64,000 bases of DNA from Amycolatopsis lurida (GCF_900105055.1 NZ_FNTA01000004.1:4247501-4311500), one strand, 5' to 3'; positions 25,478 to 34,574 are shown, counted from the stretch's first letter. Made by a program: numbers and translations. Notes: a model not told the origin generated them from the letters alone.

Positions 25478-25505
25478 GGTGACCACGGCCCCCGGCGTGG
25501 TCACC
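25478..25505. promoter_or_regulatory. Inverted repeat upstream of the LuxR-type regulator
   Basis: Perfect arms GGTGACCACG and CGTGGTCACC with an 8-nt centre, 62 bases upstream of the regulator start. Could be an operator (possibly autoregulation) or a leader hairpin. Confidence 0.4.
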
Positions 25506-25698
25506 CTCGTCAACCGGTCCCCCCTGCGGGACCGGACAGAGATGACACCTCGTAACTATTACGAGTCAGTAGGTGGGAGCACGTGACGCGATATCCCCCT
25601 CATAGATGTATCGCTCCGTCTCGGCAAACTCTGCGTATCGGCTGGTGGTGGAACTCTTGCTCGAATGAGCGCGCAGAGGGCAGAACCTGACGAGTTCG

Positions 25699-26250
25699 CT
25701 ACTCAGAGTGGACCTCGGCGCGGAGGCGGCCGAATTCGTCCCCGAGCGCCGCGGGCGTCCAATGCGCGTTCAGTCCGCTGGGATTGGGCAGGACCCAGAC
25801 CCGTGCCCCGCCGATCTCGCCGTCCTGGGGGCCGACCTTCGCCTTCGGCAGGCCGAACGCCGTCCGGAAGGCCGTGATCCCCACCACGGCGAGCCAGCGT
25901 GGCCGGTATTCGGCGACCCTCGCCGCGAGGAGGCGCCCGCCTTCGCGGAATTCGTCCGGGGTCAGCTCGTCGGCACGCGCCGTCGTCCGCGCGACGACGT
26001 TCGTGATGCCGAGGCCGAGGCCGAGCAGTTCGTGCTGCTCGCTGGGGTCGAGCAGGCGCGGGGTGAAACCGCCGCGGTACAGCGCGGGCCAGAACCGGTT
26101 GCCCGGCCTGGCGAAGTGCAGACCGAGCGCGCCCGAATAGAGACCGGGGTTGATCCCGCAGAACAGCACGTCCAGATCGGGCGCGATGACGTCGTCGATG
26201 GTCTTGCCGTAGGCGGCGGCCAGCTCGTCCTTGGTCGGTTTGGTCCTCAC
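25699..26250 (-). CDS. mug: Mismatch-specific (G/U,T) DNA glycosylase
   Basis: About 183 residues, with the Mug-type uracil-DNA glycosylase motif GINPG (LFCGINPGLYSG) and the second active-site motif NPSGLNAHW. It should remove uracil or thymine mispaired with guanine in DNA repair. GTG at 26250 is chosen because longer starts would overlap the divergent methyltransferase gene. The two genes share only a 28-base intergenic region. Confidence 0.9.
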   Translation of the reverse strand: MRTKPTKDELAAAYGKTIDDVIAPDLDVLFCGINPGLYSGALGLHFARPGNRFWPALYRGGFTPRLLDPSEQHELLGLGLGITNVVARTTARADELTPDEFREGGRLLAARVAEYRPRWLAVVGITAFRTAFGLPKAKVGPQDGEIGGARVWVLPNPSGLNAHWTPAALGDEFGRLRAEVHSE

Positions 26251-26278
26251 CGTGCCAGTCTCCGGCACGCTGGCGGGT

Positions 26279-26932
26279 ATGGAGCAAGGGGCGTTCACGG
26301 CCGACGGCTGTCCGGTCGAGGTCTACCGGCTGCTACCGCCCGGCGACGAGCCGGGGGTGGTGCACGCGGCGATCCCGGACGGCGCCCCGATCCTGGAACT
26401 CGGCTGCGGCGTGGGGCGGGTCACGCATGCGCTGCTGGACCTGGGGCATCAGGTGGTCGCGGTGGACGAGTCGCCGGAGATGCTCGCGTACGTCCGCGCG
26501 GACAAAGTGTGTTCGAAGATCGAGGAACTGCGGCTCGGGCGGGTCTTCGACGCGGTACTGCTGGGCAGCCACCTGGTCAACACCGCCTCCGTGGTCGATC
26601 GCGAGGCCTTCCTGTCCACCGCCCGCGCCCATGTCACGCCCGGTGGCCGGGTGCTCGTCGAGTGGCATCCGCCGGAGTGGTTCGAGTCGGTCCGTGAAGC
26701 CCAGGGCGGCAGGCTGGGCGAGGTCGACGTGCGGCTCGAGCGCGTCGTCCGTGACGGTGACCTGCTGTCGGCCGTCGTGCGGTACTCGGTGGCGGGTGGG
26801 TCGTGGAGCCAGCCTTTCACCTGCCGCCGTCTCGACTCGGAGGCGCTGAACGCCGCCCTGACCAGGGCGGGCCTGGTCTTCGAGCGCTGGTGCACCGACG
26901 ACCGCACCTGGTTCTCGGCGACCTCCGCGTGA
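26279..26932 (+). CDS. Class I SAM-dependent methyltransferase
   Basis: A 217-residue protein with the SAM-binding motif ILELGCGVGRVTHALLDLG, an acidic end of strand 2 (VVAVDESPEM), and a GGRVLVEWHPPEW post-core segment. The substrate is not evident. Divergent from the Mug gene. Confidence 0.88.
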   Translation: MEQGAFTADGCPVEVYRLLPPGDEPGVVHAAIPDGAPILELGCGVGRVTHALLDLGHQVVAVDESPEMLAYVRADKVCSKIEELRLGRVFDAVLLGSHLVNTASVVDREAFLSTARAHVTPGGRVLVEWHPPEWFESVREAQGGRLGEVDVRLERVVRDGDLLSAVVRYSVAGGSWSQPFTCRRLDSEALNAALTRAGLVFERWCTDDRTWFSATSA

Positions 26933-27028
26933 CCTGGGACACCCACTTTCGTCTCAAGGGGTGGTCAACTCACCACGATGTGCGTACTGTTTGTGATCTC
27001 GCACACAAGGTCGTATCGAGGAGGCGTT

Positions 27029-27205
27029 TTGCAGCTCTCGCTCATCCTCGGCCTGGTCGCGTTGATCTTCGTGGTGGCCACCGTGCTGGTGATCGCGGAA
27101 GACCGGCGGGCCGCGCGGCGCGCGGCCCAGCGGCGGCAGGCGAGGCTAGCGGACCTGGGCGAGGTCGACCCGCTCGCCGCGCAGCGGCTGCATCTCGACC
27201 ATTGA
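27029..27205 (+). CDS. Small single-span membrane protein, unknown
   Basis: About 58 residues from a TTG start placed 6 bases after a strong GAGGAGG ribosome site. It has one transmembrane helix (SLILGLVALIFVVATVLVIA) followed by a basic tail (EDRRAARRAAQRRQAR). An in-frame ATG at 26978 is possible but has no ribosome site. The end overlaps the convergent VanZ-like gene by 60 bases, which lowers certainty. Confidence 0.5.
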   Translation: MQLSLILGLVALIFVVATVLVIAEDRRAARRAAQRRQARLADLGEVDPLAAQRLHLDH

Positions 27206-27793
27206 GGGAACGGGCTTCCGCACGAGGCTGAGCAGCAGCGCCCCGGCGATCCAGCCGAGCATCGCGCCACCGGTGTTGTTGAGCAGGTCGTCGACGTCGA
27301 AGATCCGGAAGACGTAGGGCGCGGTGCCGAAGTTCGCGGTCAGCTGCGTGATCTCGATCAGCAGCGACGCGGCGAGCCCGATCAGCGTCGTGCCGATGAG
27401 GCCGCGCTTCCACAGTGTCCTGGCGAAGAAGCCGAGGGGGACGAACAGCAGCACGTTCATGGTGGCCTGCTGGAAGGTCTGGGTGGTGAACCAGTCGGCC
27501 ATCGGCAGCCCGTGCTTGAGCAGTTCGGTGTGGATGTCGGTGATCCACTGGAACGGGTTCAGCTGCACGGTCTGGCTCAGCCTCTTGAAGCCGGGGCCGG
27601 GGAGCGGCAGGAAGGTCACCGCCAGCGTCATGGTGGTGTAGAGCAGCACGGCGGCCATGGTCAGGACGGGACGAAGCCGCACCCGGCCGTGCCGCGCGTG
27701 CAGGACGATCAGCTGCGGGATCAGCACCGTCGCCCAGAGGGCGAAAAAGGCGATCAAGCCGTACTGCAGGGCGGTGACCTGTGCGTTCGTCAT
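27146..27793 (-). CDS. VanZ-family membrane protein
   Basis: A 215-residue polytopic protein of the VanZ-like family. It has five or so transmembrane helices and the family motif NVLLFVPLGFFARTLWKR, followed by ASLLIEITQ and DVDDLLNNTGGAMLG. ATG at 27793. The function of most actinobacterial VanZ-like proteins is unknown; no van genes are nearby. Confidence 0.88.
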   Translation of the reverse strand: MTNAQVTALQYGLIAFFALWATVLIPQLIVLHARHGRVRLRPVLTMAAVLLYTTMTLAVTFLPLPGPGFKRLSQTVQLNPFQWITDIHTELLKHGLPMADWFTTQTFQQATMNVLLFVPLGFFARTLWKRGLIGTTLIGLAASLLIEITQLTANFGTAPYVFRIFDVDDLLNNTGGAMLGWIAGALLLSLVRKPVPSMVEMQPLRGERVDLAQVR

Positions 27794-27943
27794 GACCACG
27801 ACGTTATGGATCAGGCGGGTCCGGCCACTTCGGTCGAAGGGCCGCCGCTGCCGGAGGCGGATCGGCCGAGTGGCCGACCCCGATCTTGGCCGATCGGCGA
27901 TATTCGTTCCCTGTCCCGCCGGCGGACGTGGGATTCTGCCCGG

Positions 27944-28420
27944 ATGGTGCTCGTTCGACGGCTCATCCCCGCGGACCTCGACGTCTTCCGTGAGATCCGC
28001 CTGCGTGCCCTCACGGACACGCCCGAGAACTACGGCTCGATCGCCGCGGCCGAACGCGCGCAATCCGACGAGGAGTGGCTCGCGAAGCTGACCGGGGACG
28101 TTTGGTTCGCCGCCTTCGACGACGGGAGCGCGGTGGGTCTCGTCGCCGGGCGGGCGCGCGACGACGGCTGGATCCTCTATTCGATGTGGGTCGCTCCCGA
28201 AGCCCGCCGCCAGGGATTGGGAACCAAGCTGATGGGTGAAGTGCGGTCGGCGGCCGAGGACGACGGCGCGCGTGAGGTGTGGCTGCACGTCGCTGAGGAC
28301 AACGACCACGCGCGGCGGCTGTACCTGCGGCTCGGTTTCATCGCGACGGGTGAGCTGGAGCCGATGCCGAACGACGTCACCCGGCGGCGCGAACGTCTTT
28401 ATCTGCCTGTCGCCAGGTGA
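27944..28420 (+). CDS. GNAT-family N-acetyltransferase
   Basis: A 158-residue GNAT protein with the acetyl-CoA binding motif A (MWVAPEARRQGLGTKLM) and motif B (ARRLYLRLGF). The N-terminus RRLIPADLDVFREIRLRAL is typical. The acceptor is unknown. Confidence 0.9.
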   Translation: MVLVRRLIPADLDVFREIRLRALTDTPENYGSIAAAERAQSDEEWLAKLTGDVWFAAFDDGSAVGLVAGRARDDGWILYSMWVAPEARRQGLGTKLMGEVRSAAEDDGAREVWLHVAEDNDHARRLYLRLGFIATGELEPMPNDVTRRRERLYLPVAR

Positions 28421-28503
28421 CGTTTGCCTATCGTCCGCCTTTCTCCCCTGGTGAAGGTCGAATCCGCGAGGCAGACTCCTCCGCCGTGCGAATCGGAGGA
28501 AGC

Positions 28504-30189
28504 ATGAAACTCTCTGCCCGGCTGGCCGTGGTCGCCGGCGCCGCGCTGACCGCGCTGGCCGCTGTCGCCGCGCCCGCGTCCGCCACGTCGGCGACCACCG
28601 ACGTCCGGCTGATCACGTTCAACGACCTGCACGGCAACCTCGAACCGCCGTCCGGTTCGAGCGGCCGCGTCACGCTCCCCAGCGGCAAGACCGTCGACGC
28701 GGGCGGCGCCGCCTACCTCGCGACGCACCTGAAGAAGCTTCGCGGTGAAGCGCGCAACTCGGTCGTCCTGTCGGCCGGTGACAGCATCGGCGCGTCGCCG
28801 GTGATCTCGGCGCTGTTCCACGACGAGCCGACCGTCGAACTGCTGAACCGGCTCGGGGTCGAAGCTTCCGTGGTCGGCAACCACGAATTCGACGAAGGTC
28901 TCAAGGAACTCCGGCGGATGCAGCACGGCGGCTGTCACCCGACCGACGGCTGCCAGTTCCGCGAGTCCTTCAAGGGCGCGAACTTCCCCTTCCTCGGGTC
29001 CAATGTGTACTACGAGAACGGCTTCCCGGCGCTGCTGCCGTTCAGCATCGAGTTCTCCGGCGGCGTCCCGATCGGCGTCATCGGCGCGACGCTGAAGGAT
29101 CTGCCGCAGGTCGTCACCCCGGAGGCGATCAAGGGCCTGAAGTTCGGCGAAGAGGTCGAGGCCATCGACCGCACCGCCAAGCTCCTCGACCTGTTCGGGG
29201 TCAAGGCACAGGTCGTCCTGCTGCACCAGGGCGACAACTCCGAGACCGCCGGCCCGGACGAATGCAAGGTCAAGCCGGGCGCGGCCACCGCCATCGCGCG
29301 GCGCGTGACGTCCACAGTGGACGCCATCTTCACCGGGCACAGCCACCAGCAGTACAACTGCGTCATCGACGACCCCGCGGGCCAACCGCGCCCGGTGATC
29401 CAGGGCGCTTCGTTCGGGCGTCTGCTGTCGGTCGTCGACCTGAAGATCGACCGCCGCACCCTCGATGTCGTGCGTGGTGAAACCAAGGCGCACAATCAGA
29501 TCGTCACCCGCGACGTCGGTCCGGACCGCGACGTGCAGGACCTGATCGACGAGGCCAAGACCAAGGCCGCGCCGATCGCGAACAAGGCCGTCGGCACCAT
29601 CACCGCGGACCTGACCGCCAAGGGCGCCCCCTCCGGCGAATCGCCGCTCGGCGACGTCATCGCGGACGCCCAGCTCGAAGCCACGAAGTCGAACGGCGCG
29701 CAGATCGCGATGACGAACCCGGGCGGGATCCGCACGGACTTCACCCACAAATCGTCGCCGGCCGGCGAAGGCGAAGGCGTCGTGACCTACGGCGAGGCGT
29801 TCGCCGTGCAGCCGTTCGCGAACATCATGCAGACCATCACGCTCACCGGGGCCGACCTGAAGAACGTGCTCGAACAGCAGTGGCAGGCCAACGGGGTCGT
29901 GCGGATCCTGCAGATCTCGAAGTCGCTGAAGTACTCGTACTCGGCGTCGGCGGCGCAGGGAGAACGCGTCTCGCACCTGACGCTCGACGGCACACCGATC
30001 GACCCGGCGGCGTCGTACCGCGTTTCGGTGAACAACTTCCTCGCCGCCGGCGGGGACGGCTTCACCGAGTTCACGAAGGGGACCAACCTGTCGGGTGGTC
30101 CGGTGGACCTGGACGCCCTGATCGCGTACTTCGGGGCGCACCCGGGTATCGCGCCGCCCCCCGCGGACCGGATCACCGTCCTGCCGTAA
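28504..30189 (+). CDS. Secreted 5'-nucleotidase / metallophosphoesterase
   Basis: A 561-residue exported enzyme starting at ATG 28504 behind GGAGGAAG, with a Sec signal peptide (cleavage near ASA-T at about residue 28). The metallophosphatase domain shows FNDLHGN, GDSIGASP, GNHEFDEG and GHSHQQYN. The C-terminal 5'-nucleotidase domain follows (NPGGIRTDF, YGEAFAVQPF, NNFLAAGGDGF). It should dephosphorylate extracellular nucleotides and supply nucleosides and phosphate. A strong terminator follows immediately. Confidence 0.94.
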   Translation: MKLSARLAVVAGAALTALAAVAAPASATSATTDVRLITFNDLHGNLEPPSGSSGRVTLPSGKTVDAGGAAYLATHLKKLRGEARNSVVLSAGDSIGASPVISALFHDEPTVELLNRLGVEASVVGNHEFDEGLKELRRMQHGGCHPTDGCQFRESFKGANFPFLGSNVYYENGFPALLPFSIEFSGGVPIGVIGATLKDLPQVVTPEAIKGLKFGEEVEAIDRTAKLLDLFGVKAQVVLLHQGDNSETAGPDECKVKPGAATAIARRVTSTVDAIFTGHSHQQYNCVIDDPAGQPRPVIQGASFGRLLSVVDLKIDRRTLDVVRGETKAHNQIVTRDVGPDRDVQDLIDEAKTKAAPIANKAVGTITADLTAKGAPSGESPLGDVIADAQLEATKSNGAQIAMTNPGGIRTDFTHKSSPAGEGEGVVTYGEAFAVQPFANIMQTITLTGADLKNVLEQQWQANGVVRILQISKSLKYSYSASAAQGERVSHLTLDGTPIDPAASYRVSVNNFLAAGGDGFTEFTKGTNLSGGPVDLDALIAYFGAHPGIAPPPADRITVLP

Positions 30190-30197
30190 CCGCTCCC

Positions 30198-30238
30198 AAA
30201 GGTCCCTTCCTCGCGAAATTCGCGGGGAAGGGACCTTT
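30198..30238 (+). terminator. Terminator after the 5'-nucleotidase gene
   Basis: Long stem AAAGGTCCCTTCC with its complement around a CGCGAA-TTCGCG apical stem, starting 8 bases after the stop and ending in TTT. Confidence 0.85.
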
Positions 30239-30288
30239 CACGCGTTCACGGGGTGGTTTTGTCAGTGACCCAGGGCACAATGTCGGCC

Positions 30289-30627
30289 ATGACGACCTGG
30301 CAAGAAGTCGTGGAACTGGCGGGCAGGCTGCCCGAGGTCGAGGAGTCCACTTCGTACCGCACGCCGTCGCTCAAGGTCGCGGGCAAGAGCTTCGCCCGGC
30401 TGCGCACCGAGGCCGAGGGCGGGCTGATGCTGCTGTGCGAGCACGCGGAGAAGGAGGCGCTGCTGGCCTCCGGCGACCCCGCGTACTTCACCACGCCGCA
30501 TTACGACGGCTACGGCGCGATCCTCGTCGACCTGGAGAAGGTCGAGAAGACGCAGCTGCGCGAACTCATCGAGGAGGCCTGGCGGATGAAGGCACCCGCC
30601 AGGCTCACGAAAGGACTGAACGACTAG
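30289..30627 (+). CDS. MmcQ/YjbR-family DNA-binding-like protein
   Basis: A 112-residue protein of the MmcQ/YjbR fold (LPEVEESTSYRTPSLKVAGK at the start, then the hydrophobic core SFARLR and C-terminal EEAWRMKAPARL). The family is small, cytoplasmic and poorly characterised. ATG 30289 gives the normal family length. The 3' end overlaps the convergent GNAT gene by 4 bases. Confidence 0.85.
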   Translation: MTTWQEVVELAGRLPEVEESTSYRTPSLKVAGKSFARLRTEAEGGLMLLCEHAEKEALLASGDPAYFTTPHYDGYGAILVDLEKVEKTQLRELIEEAWRMKAPARLTKGLND

Positions 30628-31151
30628 CGGAGTTCCCCTTCGAGCAGGCTCATCAGGTACTCGTCGTGCCACTGGCCGTCCCGGCCGCGGAACGACTGCC
30701 GATGCCTGCCGTCCACCTGGAACCCGAGCTTCTTGTAGACGTGGATCGCGGCCTCGTTGTCGACCACCACCCACAGCGCGATCATGTGCAGCCGCATCAT
30801 GTCGAAGCCGTAGCGGCAGAGTGTGCGCATGGCGTCGGTGCCGTAGCCGCCGCCCCAGTGGTCCTTCTCGCCGAGATAGATGTCGAGTTCCGCACGGCCG
30901 CCCTCAGGCGTGGCGTCGCGCAGGGTGCAGGTGCCGATCAACGTGCCGACGGCGAGGCTTTCGATCGCGAAGTTCACCTGGCTGAAGCTGTTCGGCTTCC
31001 GGTGGGCGAAGCGTTCGCGGATCTGGGCGAGGGATTCCGGGTGGTCAGCGACCAGCCAGCGGGTGACCTCCGGGTCGTTGTGCCAGCGCCACAGCGTGTC
31101 CGCGTCCTCGGGTTCCAGCGGGCGCAAGCGGATCAGTTCACCGGTCAGCAT
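30624..31151 (-). CDS. GNAT-family N-acetyltransferase (RimJ/RimL-like)
   Basis: A 175-residue GNAT protein resembling the RimJ/RimL group: IRLRPLEPEDADTLWRWHND at the N-terminus, acetyl-CoA motif around GGGYGTDAMRTLCRYGF, and AIHVYKKLGFQVDGR at the end. The acceptor is not predictable from sequence. ATG at 31151. Confidence 0.88.
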   Translation of the reverse strand: MLTGELIRLRPLEPEDADTLWRWHNDPEVTRWLVADHPESLAQIRERFAHRKPNSFSQVNFAIESLAVGTLIGTCTLRDATPEGGRAELDIYLGEKDHWGGGYGTDAMRTLCRYGFDMMRLHMIALWVVVDNEAAIHVYKKLGFQVDGRHRQSFRGRDGQWHDEYLMSLLEGELR

Positions 31152-31185
31152 CGTCCATCCCAAGATCGGTATCGGACTTTCCAGA

Positions 31186-31578
31186 CTATTGGGCGACACC
31201 CGCGAGCAGCCACCGCTTAACGGGGACTTCCAGCAGCACCCTGGCACCGAACGGCTCGATCTCCTCGCCCGCCGCCCAGCCGTCGTACTTCGCCGCCAGC
31301 GCCTCGAGAACGTCCGCGCGCAGCGTTCCGCGATGGATGCGTACCAGGCCTTCGGCGACAACCGGCGCGTCGCCGTCTTCCAGCGCGAGACTGACGCGCG
31401 GATCATCGCCGACGTTGCGCACCTTCACATTCCGATCGCCGCTGCCGATCCAGAAGACGCCGTCGAGGTAAACGAACCACACCGGCGTGACGTGCGGTGA
31501 TCCGTCCGGTCGAAGCGTGCACAACCACGCGTTGCGCTCCCGTGCGAGCCGTTCGATAAGCGATTGATCACGTTTCAC
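31186..31578 (-). CDS. PNPOx-fold (FMN/F420-binding) small protein
   Basis: A 130-residue split-barrel protein (AWLCTLRPDGSPHVTPVWFV, FWIGSGDRNVKVRNV, DPRVSLALED) of the pyridoxamine 5'-phosphate oxidase-like superfamily. It is the size of the F420- or FMN-dependent reductases common in actinobacteria. The cofactor is inferred. GTG at 31578. Confidence 0.85.
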   Translation of the reverse strand: MKRDQSLIERLARERNAWLCTLRPDGSPHVTPVWFVYLDGVFWIGSGDRNVKVRNVGDDPRVSLALEDGDAPVVAEGLVRIHRGTLRADVLEALAAKYDGWAAGEEIEPFGARVLLEVPVKRWLLAGVAQ

Positions 31579-31614
31579 CTGGTCAGCCTGCCCGAAAGCT
31601 AGGGTGCCGGGCGT

Positions 31615-32016
31615 ATGAAGGTCCACCAGTACTGCTACTTCGCCTTGAAGAGCGAAACCGTGACCGCCGGGGAGATCACCGCGCGGCTCGGCATGGAGCC
31701 CGACGAGGTCCTGGTACTGGGGTCGCGGTCCGCCGAACACCGGTTGCCGCGGATGCACGCCTGGAAGGTGACGCATCGCGGTTCGGAACCGGTCGACGAC
31801 CAGATCGAGAGCATGATCGGCAGGCTCGCCCCGGTTCGGCCGGAAATCCGGAAGCTGGTGGACGAAGGCGCCAGCGCGGTGCTGCAAGTGGTGCGGTACT
31901 TCCACCACCGTGACGGCGGCGAGGAATTCGGCTGGCACCTCTCGCCCGCCGTGCTCGCGTTCCTCACCGAAGCCGCCGCCGCGCTCGACGTCGACGAGTA
32001 CGACCTCAGCGAATGA
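31615..32016 (+). CDS. DUF4279-like small protein
   Basis: A 133-residue soluble protein with the pattern HQYCYFALKSETVTAGEITA near the start and a later HRLPRMHAWKV, resembling DUF4279. Members are sometimes found near polymorphic toxin immunity genes, but no toxin is seen here. Function unknown. Confidence 0.7.
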   Translation: MKVHQYCYFALKSETVTAGEITARLGMEPDEVLVLGSRSAEHRLPRMHAWKVTHRGSEPVDDQIESMIGRLAPVRPEIRKLVDEGASAVLQVVRYFHHRDGGEEFGWHLSPAVLAFLTEAAAALDVDEYDLSE

Positions 32017-32101
32017 GCTTCCGCCGGTCCGGTGCGCGGCGGGAACGCCGAAGATGGTGGGATGGTGCCCTGCAGCCGGACAACCCCGTTGGGAGCCCAG
32101 C

Positions 32102-32755
32102 ATGTCGAGCGAGAACTGGCCGCTGAGTCAGGATCCCGAGTCGCCGGTGATCATCTCCCGGTCGCTGGTGGACGACCCGTCGAACCTCGCGTTCGTCGTA
32201 CTGGACGACGACGGCGACTGGTTCATCAGTGACGGCAACGAGTTCTCCGAGGACATGGAGGAGAACAAGGACGCGTTCGGCGCGCTGCCGCTGCGGGAAG
32301 CGGTGGAACTCATCCCCGAACTCGCCGCGCTCGCCGGCCTCCCCACCGGCATGGCCGCCGACTGGGATCCGGAACGGCGCTCGTGGCTGCTGAGTTCGGT
32401 CGCCGACTCGGACGACGACGAGGAAGACCTCCTGGTGCGCGCCGCCCGCCTCGCCGCGTGGACGCATCCGGGCTCGCCGCTGGAGGAAGTCCACGTGAGC
32501 ACCGAACTCGCCGAGATCTCCACCGACCCCGCCGCCCCGGCCCGCGCCGTGCGCCAGGTCGTCCGGGAGGCCGACGGCAGCTGGCTGCTCGTCGGCTTCC
32601 AGGTGCCGGAGAACGAGGACTTCGAGGTCGAGGCCCTCGAAATGGAGCACGCCGTCACGCTGTATCCCGACGTCGCCCTGGTGCTGAGCGCCGCGCCCGG
32701 CCAGGTGTACGACCGGCCGAGCGCCGACGCCCCGTGGGAACTCGTCGAAGGCTAG
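32102..32755 (+). CDS. Acidic protein with DUF2185-like N-terminus
   Basis: A 217-residue acidic protein. Residues ~15-90 (ISRSLVDDP, VVLDDDGDWFISDGNEFSED, LREAVELIPELAAL) resemble the DUF2185/immunity-33 type domain; the second half is a separate alpha/beta region. No signal peptide. The family link is tentative and the function unknown. It overlaps the convergent gene at 32752 by 4 bases. Confidence 0.6.
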   Translation: MSSENWPLSQDPESPVIISRSLVDDPSNLAFVVLDDDGDWFISDGNEFSEDMEENKDAFGALPLREAVELIPELAALAGLPTGMAADWDPERRSWLLSSVADSDDDEEDLLVRAARLAAWTHPGSPLEEVHVSTELAEISTDPAAPARAVRQVVREADGSWLLVGFQVPENEDFEVEALEMEHAVTLYPDVALVLSAAPGQVYDRPSADAPWELVEG

Positions 32756-33117
32756 AAGCAGCGCAGCCAGACGGCGTGGCGCCACGACATCCCGTCGGCT
32801 TGGACGTCGACGACTCCGAGCTGGACGTGGGTGGCGGCCATGGTGTTCGTGCCGACACAGGTGGGCCCCGATGAGCCATCACGCCAGATGTTGTCGGCGC
32901 TGGTCCACCGGGCGCCCGCGAGGATGAAGCCTTCGCCCTTCGATTTGCCGTCCGGTGTCTCGGTGAGCCAGGCAGTGTTCCCGGCCGAGTTCGGCCACGC
33001 CCAGCCTTCGACGGTGGTCGGCCGGACGTCGCGGTTCAGCAGCCAGGTCGCTGTCACGGCAACCGCCGTCGCGGCCACGACTGCCGTGACCGCGTGTCTC
33101 TTGATCGTCTCGTTCAC
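32752..33117 (-). CDS. Small exported or membrane-anchored protein, unknown
   Basis: A 121-residue protein with an N-terminal hydrophobic segment (HAVTAVVAATAVAVTATWLL) that could be a signal anchor, then a mature domain with two cysteines (PTCVG and the terminal RCF). Not recognised. It overlaps the start of the upstream GNAT gene by 4 bases, so the two are probably co-expressed. Confidence 0.6.
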   Translation of the reverse strand: MNETIKRHAVTAVVAATAVAVTATWLLNRDVRPTTVEGWAWPNSAGNTAWLTETPDGKSKGEGFILAGARWTSADNIWRDGSSGPTCVGTNTMAATHVQLGVVDVQADGMSWRHAVWLRCF

Positions 33118-33611
33118 TCTTTCCGACCGAAGTCGCAGTACATGACGTGCAGCCCGATGCGCCCCAGCGTCGGGTGCTCGAACGCGCCCGGCACAGTTCC
33201 GACGATCTCGAACCCGAGCCGTTCATAGATCCGGATCCCGGCCACGTTCGATTCGGCGACCGCGTTGAACTGCATCCCCGCGTAACCCTGCTCCCTGGCC
33301 CACTCCAGGGCGTTCACGCACAGCGCGCTCCCGACCCCCTTGCCACGCAAGTCTTTGTCCACCATGAAGCTCGCCGTCGCCACATGCGATCCGGGTCCAC
33401 CGCGGTTCGGCCCCATCTTGGCCGTTCCGAGCACACGGCCGTCCTCGACCGCGATCACCGTGCGGCCCGGCGGCGCCTCGACCCATGTCCGGCGGGCGTC
33501 GTCCTCGGTGAGGTTCGGGTCGTAGGTGTACGTGTCCGCGGCCTGTACGACTTCGCGCACGATCGGCCAGACCTGCGGCCAGTCCTCTTCGGTGAATTCC
33601 CGGATCTCCAT
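33114..33611 (-). CDS. GNAT-family N-acetyltransferase
   Basis: A 165-residue GNAT protein: REFTEEDWPQVWPIVREVV at the start, acetyl-CoA motif SFMVDKDLRGKGVGSALCV, and IRIYERLGFEIVG. It resembles the PhnO/L-amino-acid acetyltransferase-like members. ATG at 33611; coupled by overlap to the small protein gene downstream. Confidence 0.9.
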   Translation of the reverse strand: MEIREFTEEDWPQVWPIVREVVQAADTYTYDPNLTEDDARRTWVEAPPGRTVIAVEDGRVLGTAKMGPNRGGPGSHVATASFMVDKDLRGKGVGSALCVNALEWAREQGYAGMQFNAVAESNVAGIRIYERLGFEIVGTVPGAFEHPTLGRIGLHVMYCDFGRKE

Positions 33612-33625
33612 ACCCGGCACGGTAA

Positions 33626-34150
33626 TCAAAACCCCGCCCGGCGGTTCTGGTGCCACCGCCGGGCGAAACCGGAAATCAGGATCAGCCCGGCGCCCGCCAA
33701 GGCGGCGCCGATCCAGATCATCGTCGAACCGGATTCCCGCTCGACCCGCGTTCCCGGCGGCAAACCGTCCGCGATCCCGTCGATCTTGGCCTGGACCGAA
33801 CGATGGTCGAAGACGCTCAGCCCGCCGTCTTCCGCCAGTGCCGCCAGCCAGTGGCGAACGTCGTCGTTCTGCTCGCGGGAGAAACCGGGGAATTCGAGCG
33901 AGGACGTCCGGAGCACGCCAGGACCCATGCACCTCAGCGGCTCCCCTGTGGACGCCTCGAGGTACTGGCCTTTCGCCCCGCATTCGTCGCCCACCGCGGC
34001 GAAAACGACGGTGTACGGCCCAGGGGCGCTGCCCGTGTTCAGTCCGACGGCGAGGAAGACCCCGCCGAACAGCAGAAGCGGAAGGATCAGCGACCCCGCC
34101 AGGACTCTCAGCAGCGCGACCGCCGTACTGTCGCTCGACATTCTCCGCAC
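33626..34150 (-). CDS. Two-span membrane protein, unknown
   Basis: A 174-residue protein with an N-terminal transmembrane helix (LAGSLILPLLLFGGVFLAVG), an extracellular-looking domain of about 110 residues with two cysteines (DECGAKG, LRCMGPG), and a C-terminal transmembrane helix (WIGAALAGAGLILISGF). Not recognised. The start may be GTG 34150 or ATG 34141. Confidence 0.65.
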   Translation of the reverse strand: MRRMSSDSTAVALLRVLAGSLILPLLLFGGVFLAVGLNTGSAPGPYTVVFAAVGDECGAKGQYLEASTGEPLRCMGPGVLRTSSLEFPGFSREQNDDVRHWLAALAEDGGLSVFDHRSVQAKIDGIADGLPPGTRVERESGSTMIWIGAALAGAGLILISGFARRWHQNRRAGF

Positions 34151-34306
34151 GATGCGAAAGGTAACCGTGGCGCGGGGGACGGGTCCCCGAAAACTGCTCG
34201 GGACTTCTTCTAGGTGAACAACTGGAAGGGTGCCTGACCTGCGGACTTTCCTCGCGCGGGGCGCTCTCGCACGCGCTGTGTCGAAGGGACGCGTGCTCGA
34301 TTGCGG

Positions 34307-34312
34307 TTAGTA
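34307..34312 (+). promoter_or_regulatory. -10-like box for a leaderless toxin-antitoxin transcript
   Basis: TAGTAT lies 7 bases before the ATG at 34320, the right distance for transcription to begin at or next to the start codon. No ribosome site is present, so a leaderless mRNA is likely. Confidence 0.45.
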
Positions 34313-34319
34313 TGGGGCC

Positions 34320-34574
34320 ATGACGACCGCCGGAAGCCCAGACCCGGTTGCGCCTCGTGAGGAGGCTCGACGACTCCTCGAGGCCGTACCCGACGAGCGG
34401 GTGTCCGCTGCGTTAGCAGCGCTCAGGCAGCTGGCTGAGGCGCCCTCAGACGCCGAGCCGCCGCGTCGTCGCTTTCGCACGGTAGGTGTGTTCGACGGCG
34501 AGCGCGATCTCGGACGGCGGTCCAAGGAGCTGGCTCGTCATGAGCTCGGCGGCGGATCGAGCCAGTCGGCGTGA
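34320..34574 (+). CDS. Putative VapB-like antitoxin
   Basis: An 84-residue charged protein: a helical N-terminal part (ARRLLEAVPDERVSAALAAL) and a basic C-terminal half (PPRRRFRTVGVFDGERDLGR). No classical ribbon-helix-helix or AbrB motif is certain. It is called an antitoxin because the next gene is a PIN-domain toxin whose start overlaps this gene by 35 bases, the usual arrangement of VapBC pairs. Apparently leaderless. Confidence 0.65.
   Translation: MTTAGSPDPVAPREEARRLLEAVPDERVSAALAALRQLAEAPSDAEPPRRRFRTVGVFDGERDLGRRSKELARHELGGGSSQSA

Noticed and set aside
26978..27028. ATG start of the small membrane protein at 26978
   Set aside because: No ribosome site there, whereas GAGGAGG lies directly before the TTG at 27029.
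27146..27793. VanZ and VanW (19281) as a glycopeptide-resistance set
   Set aside because: They are 6 kb apart, unlinked to vanHAX genes, and these families are widespread without resistance roles.
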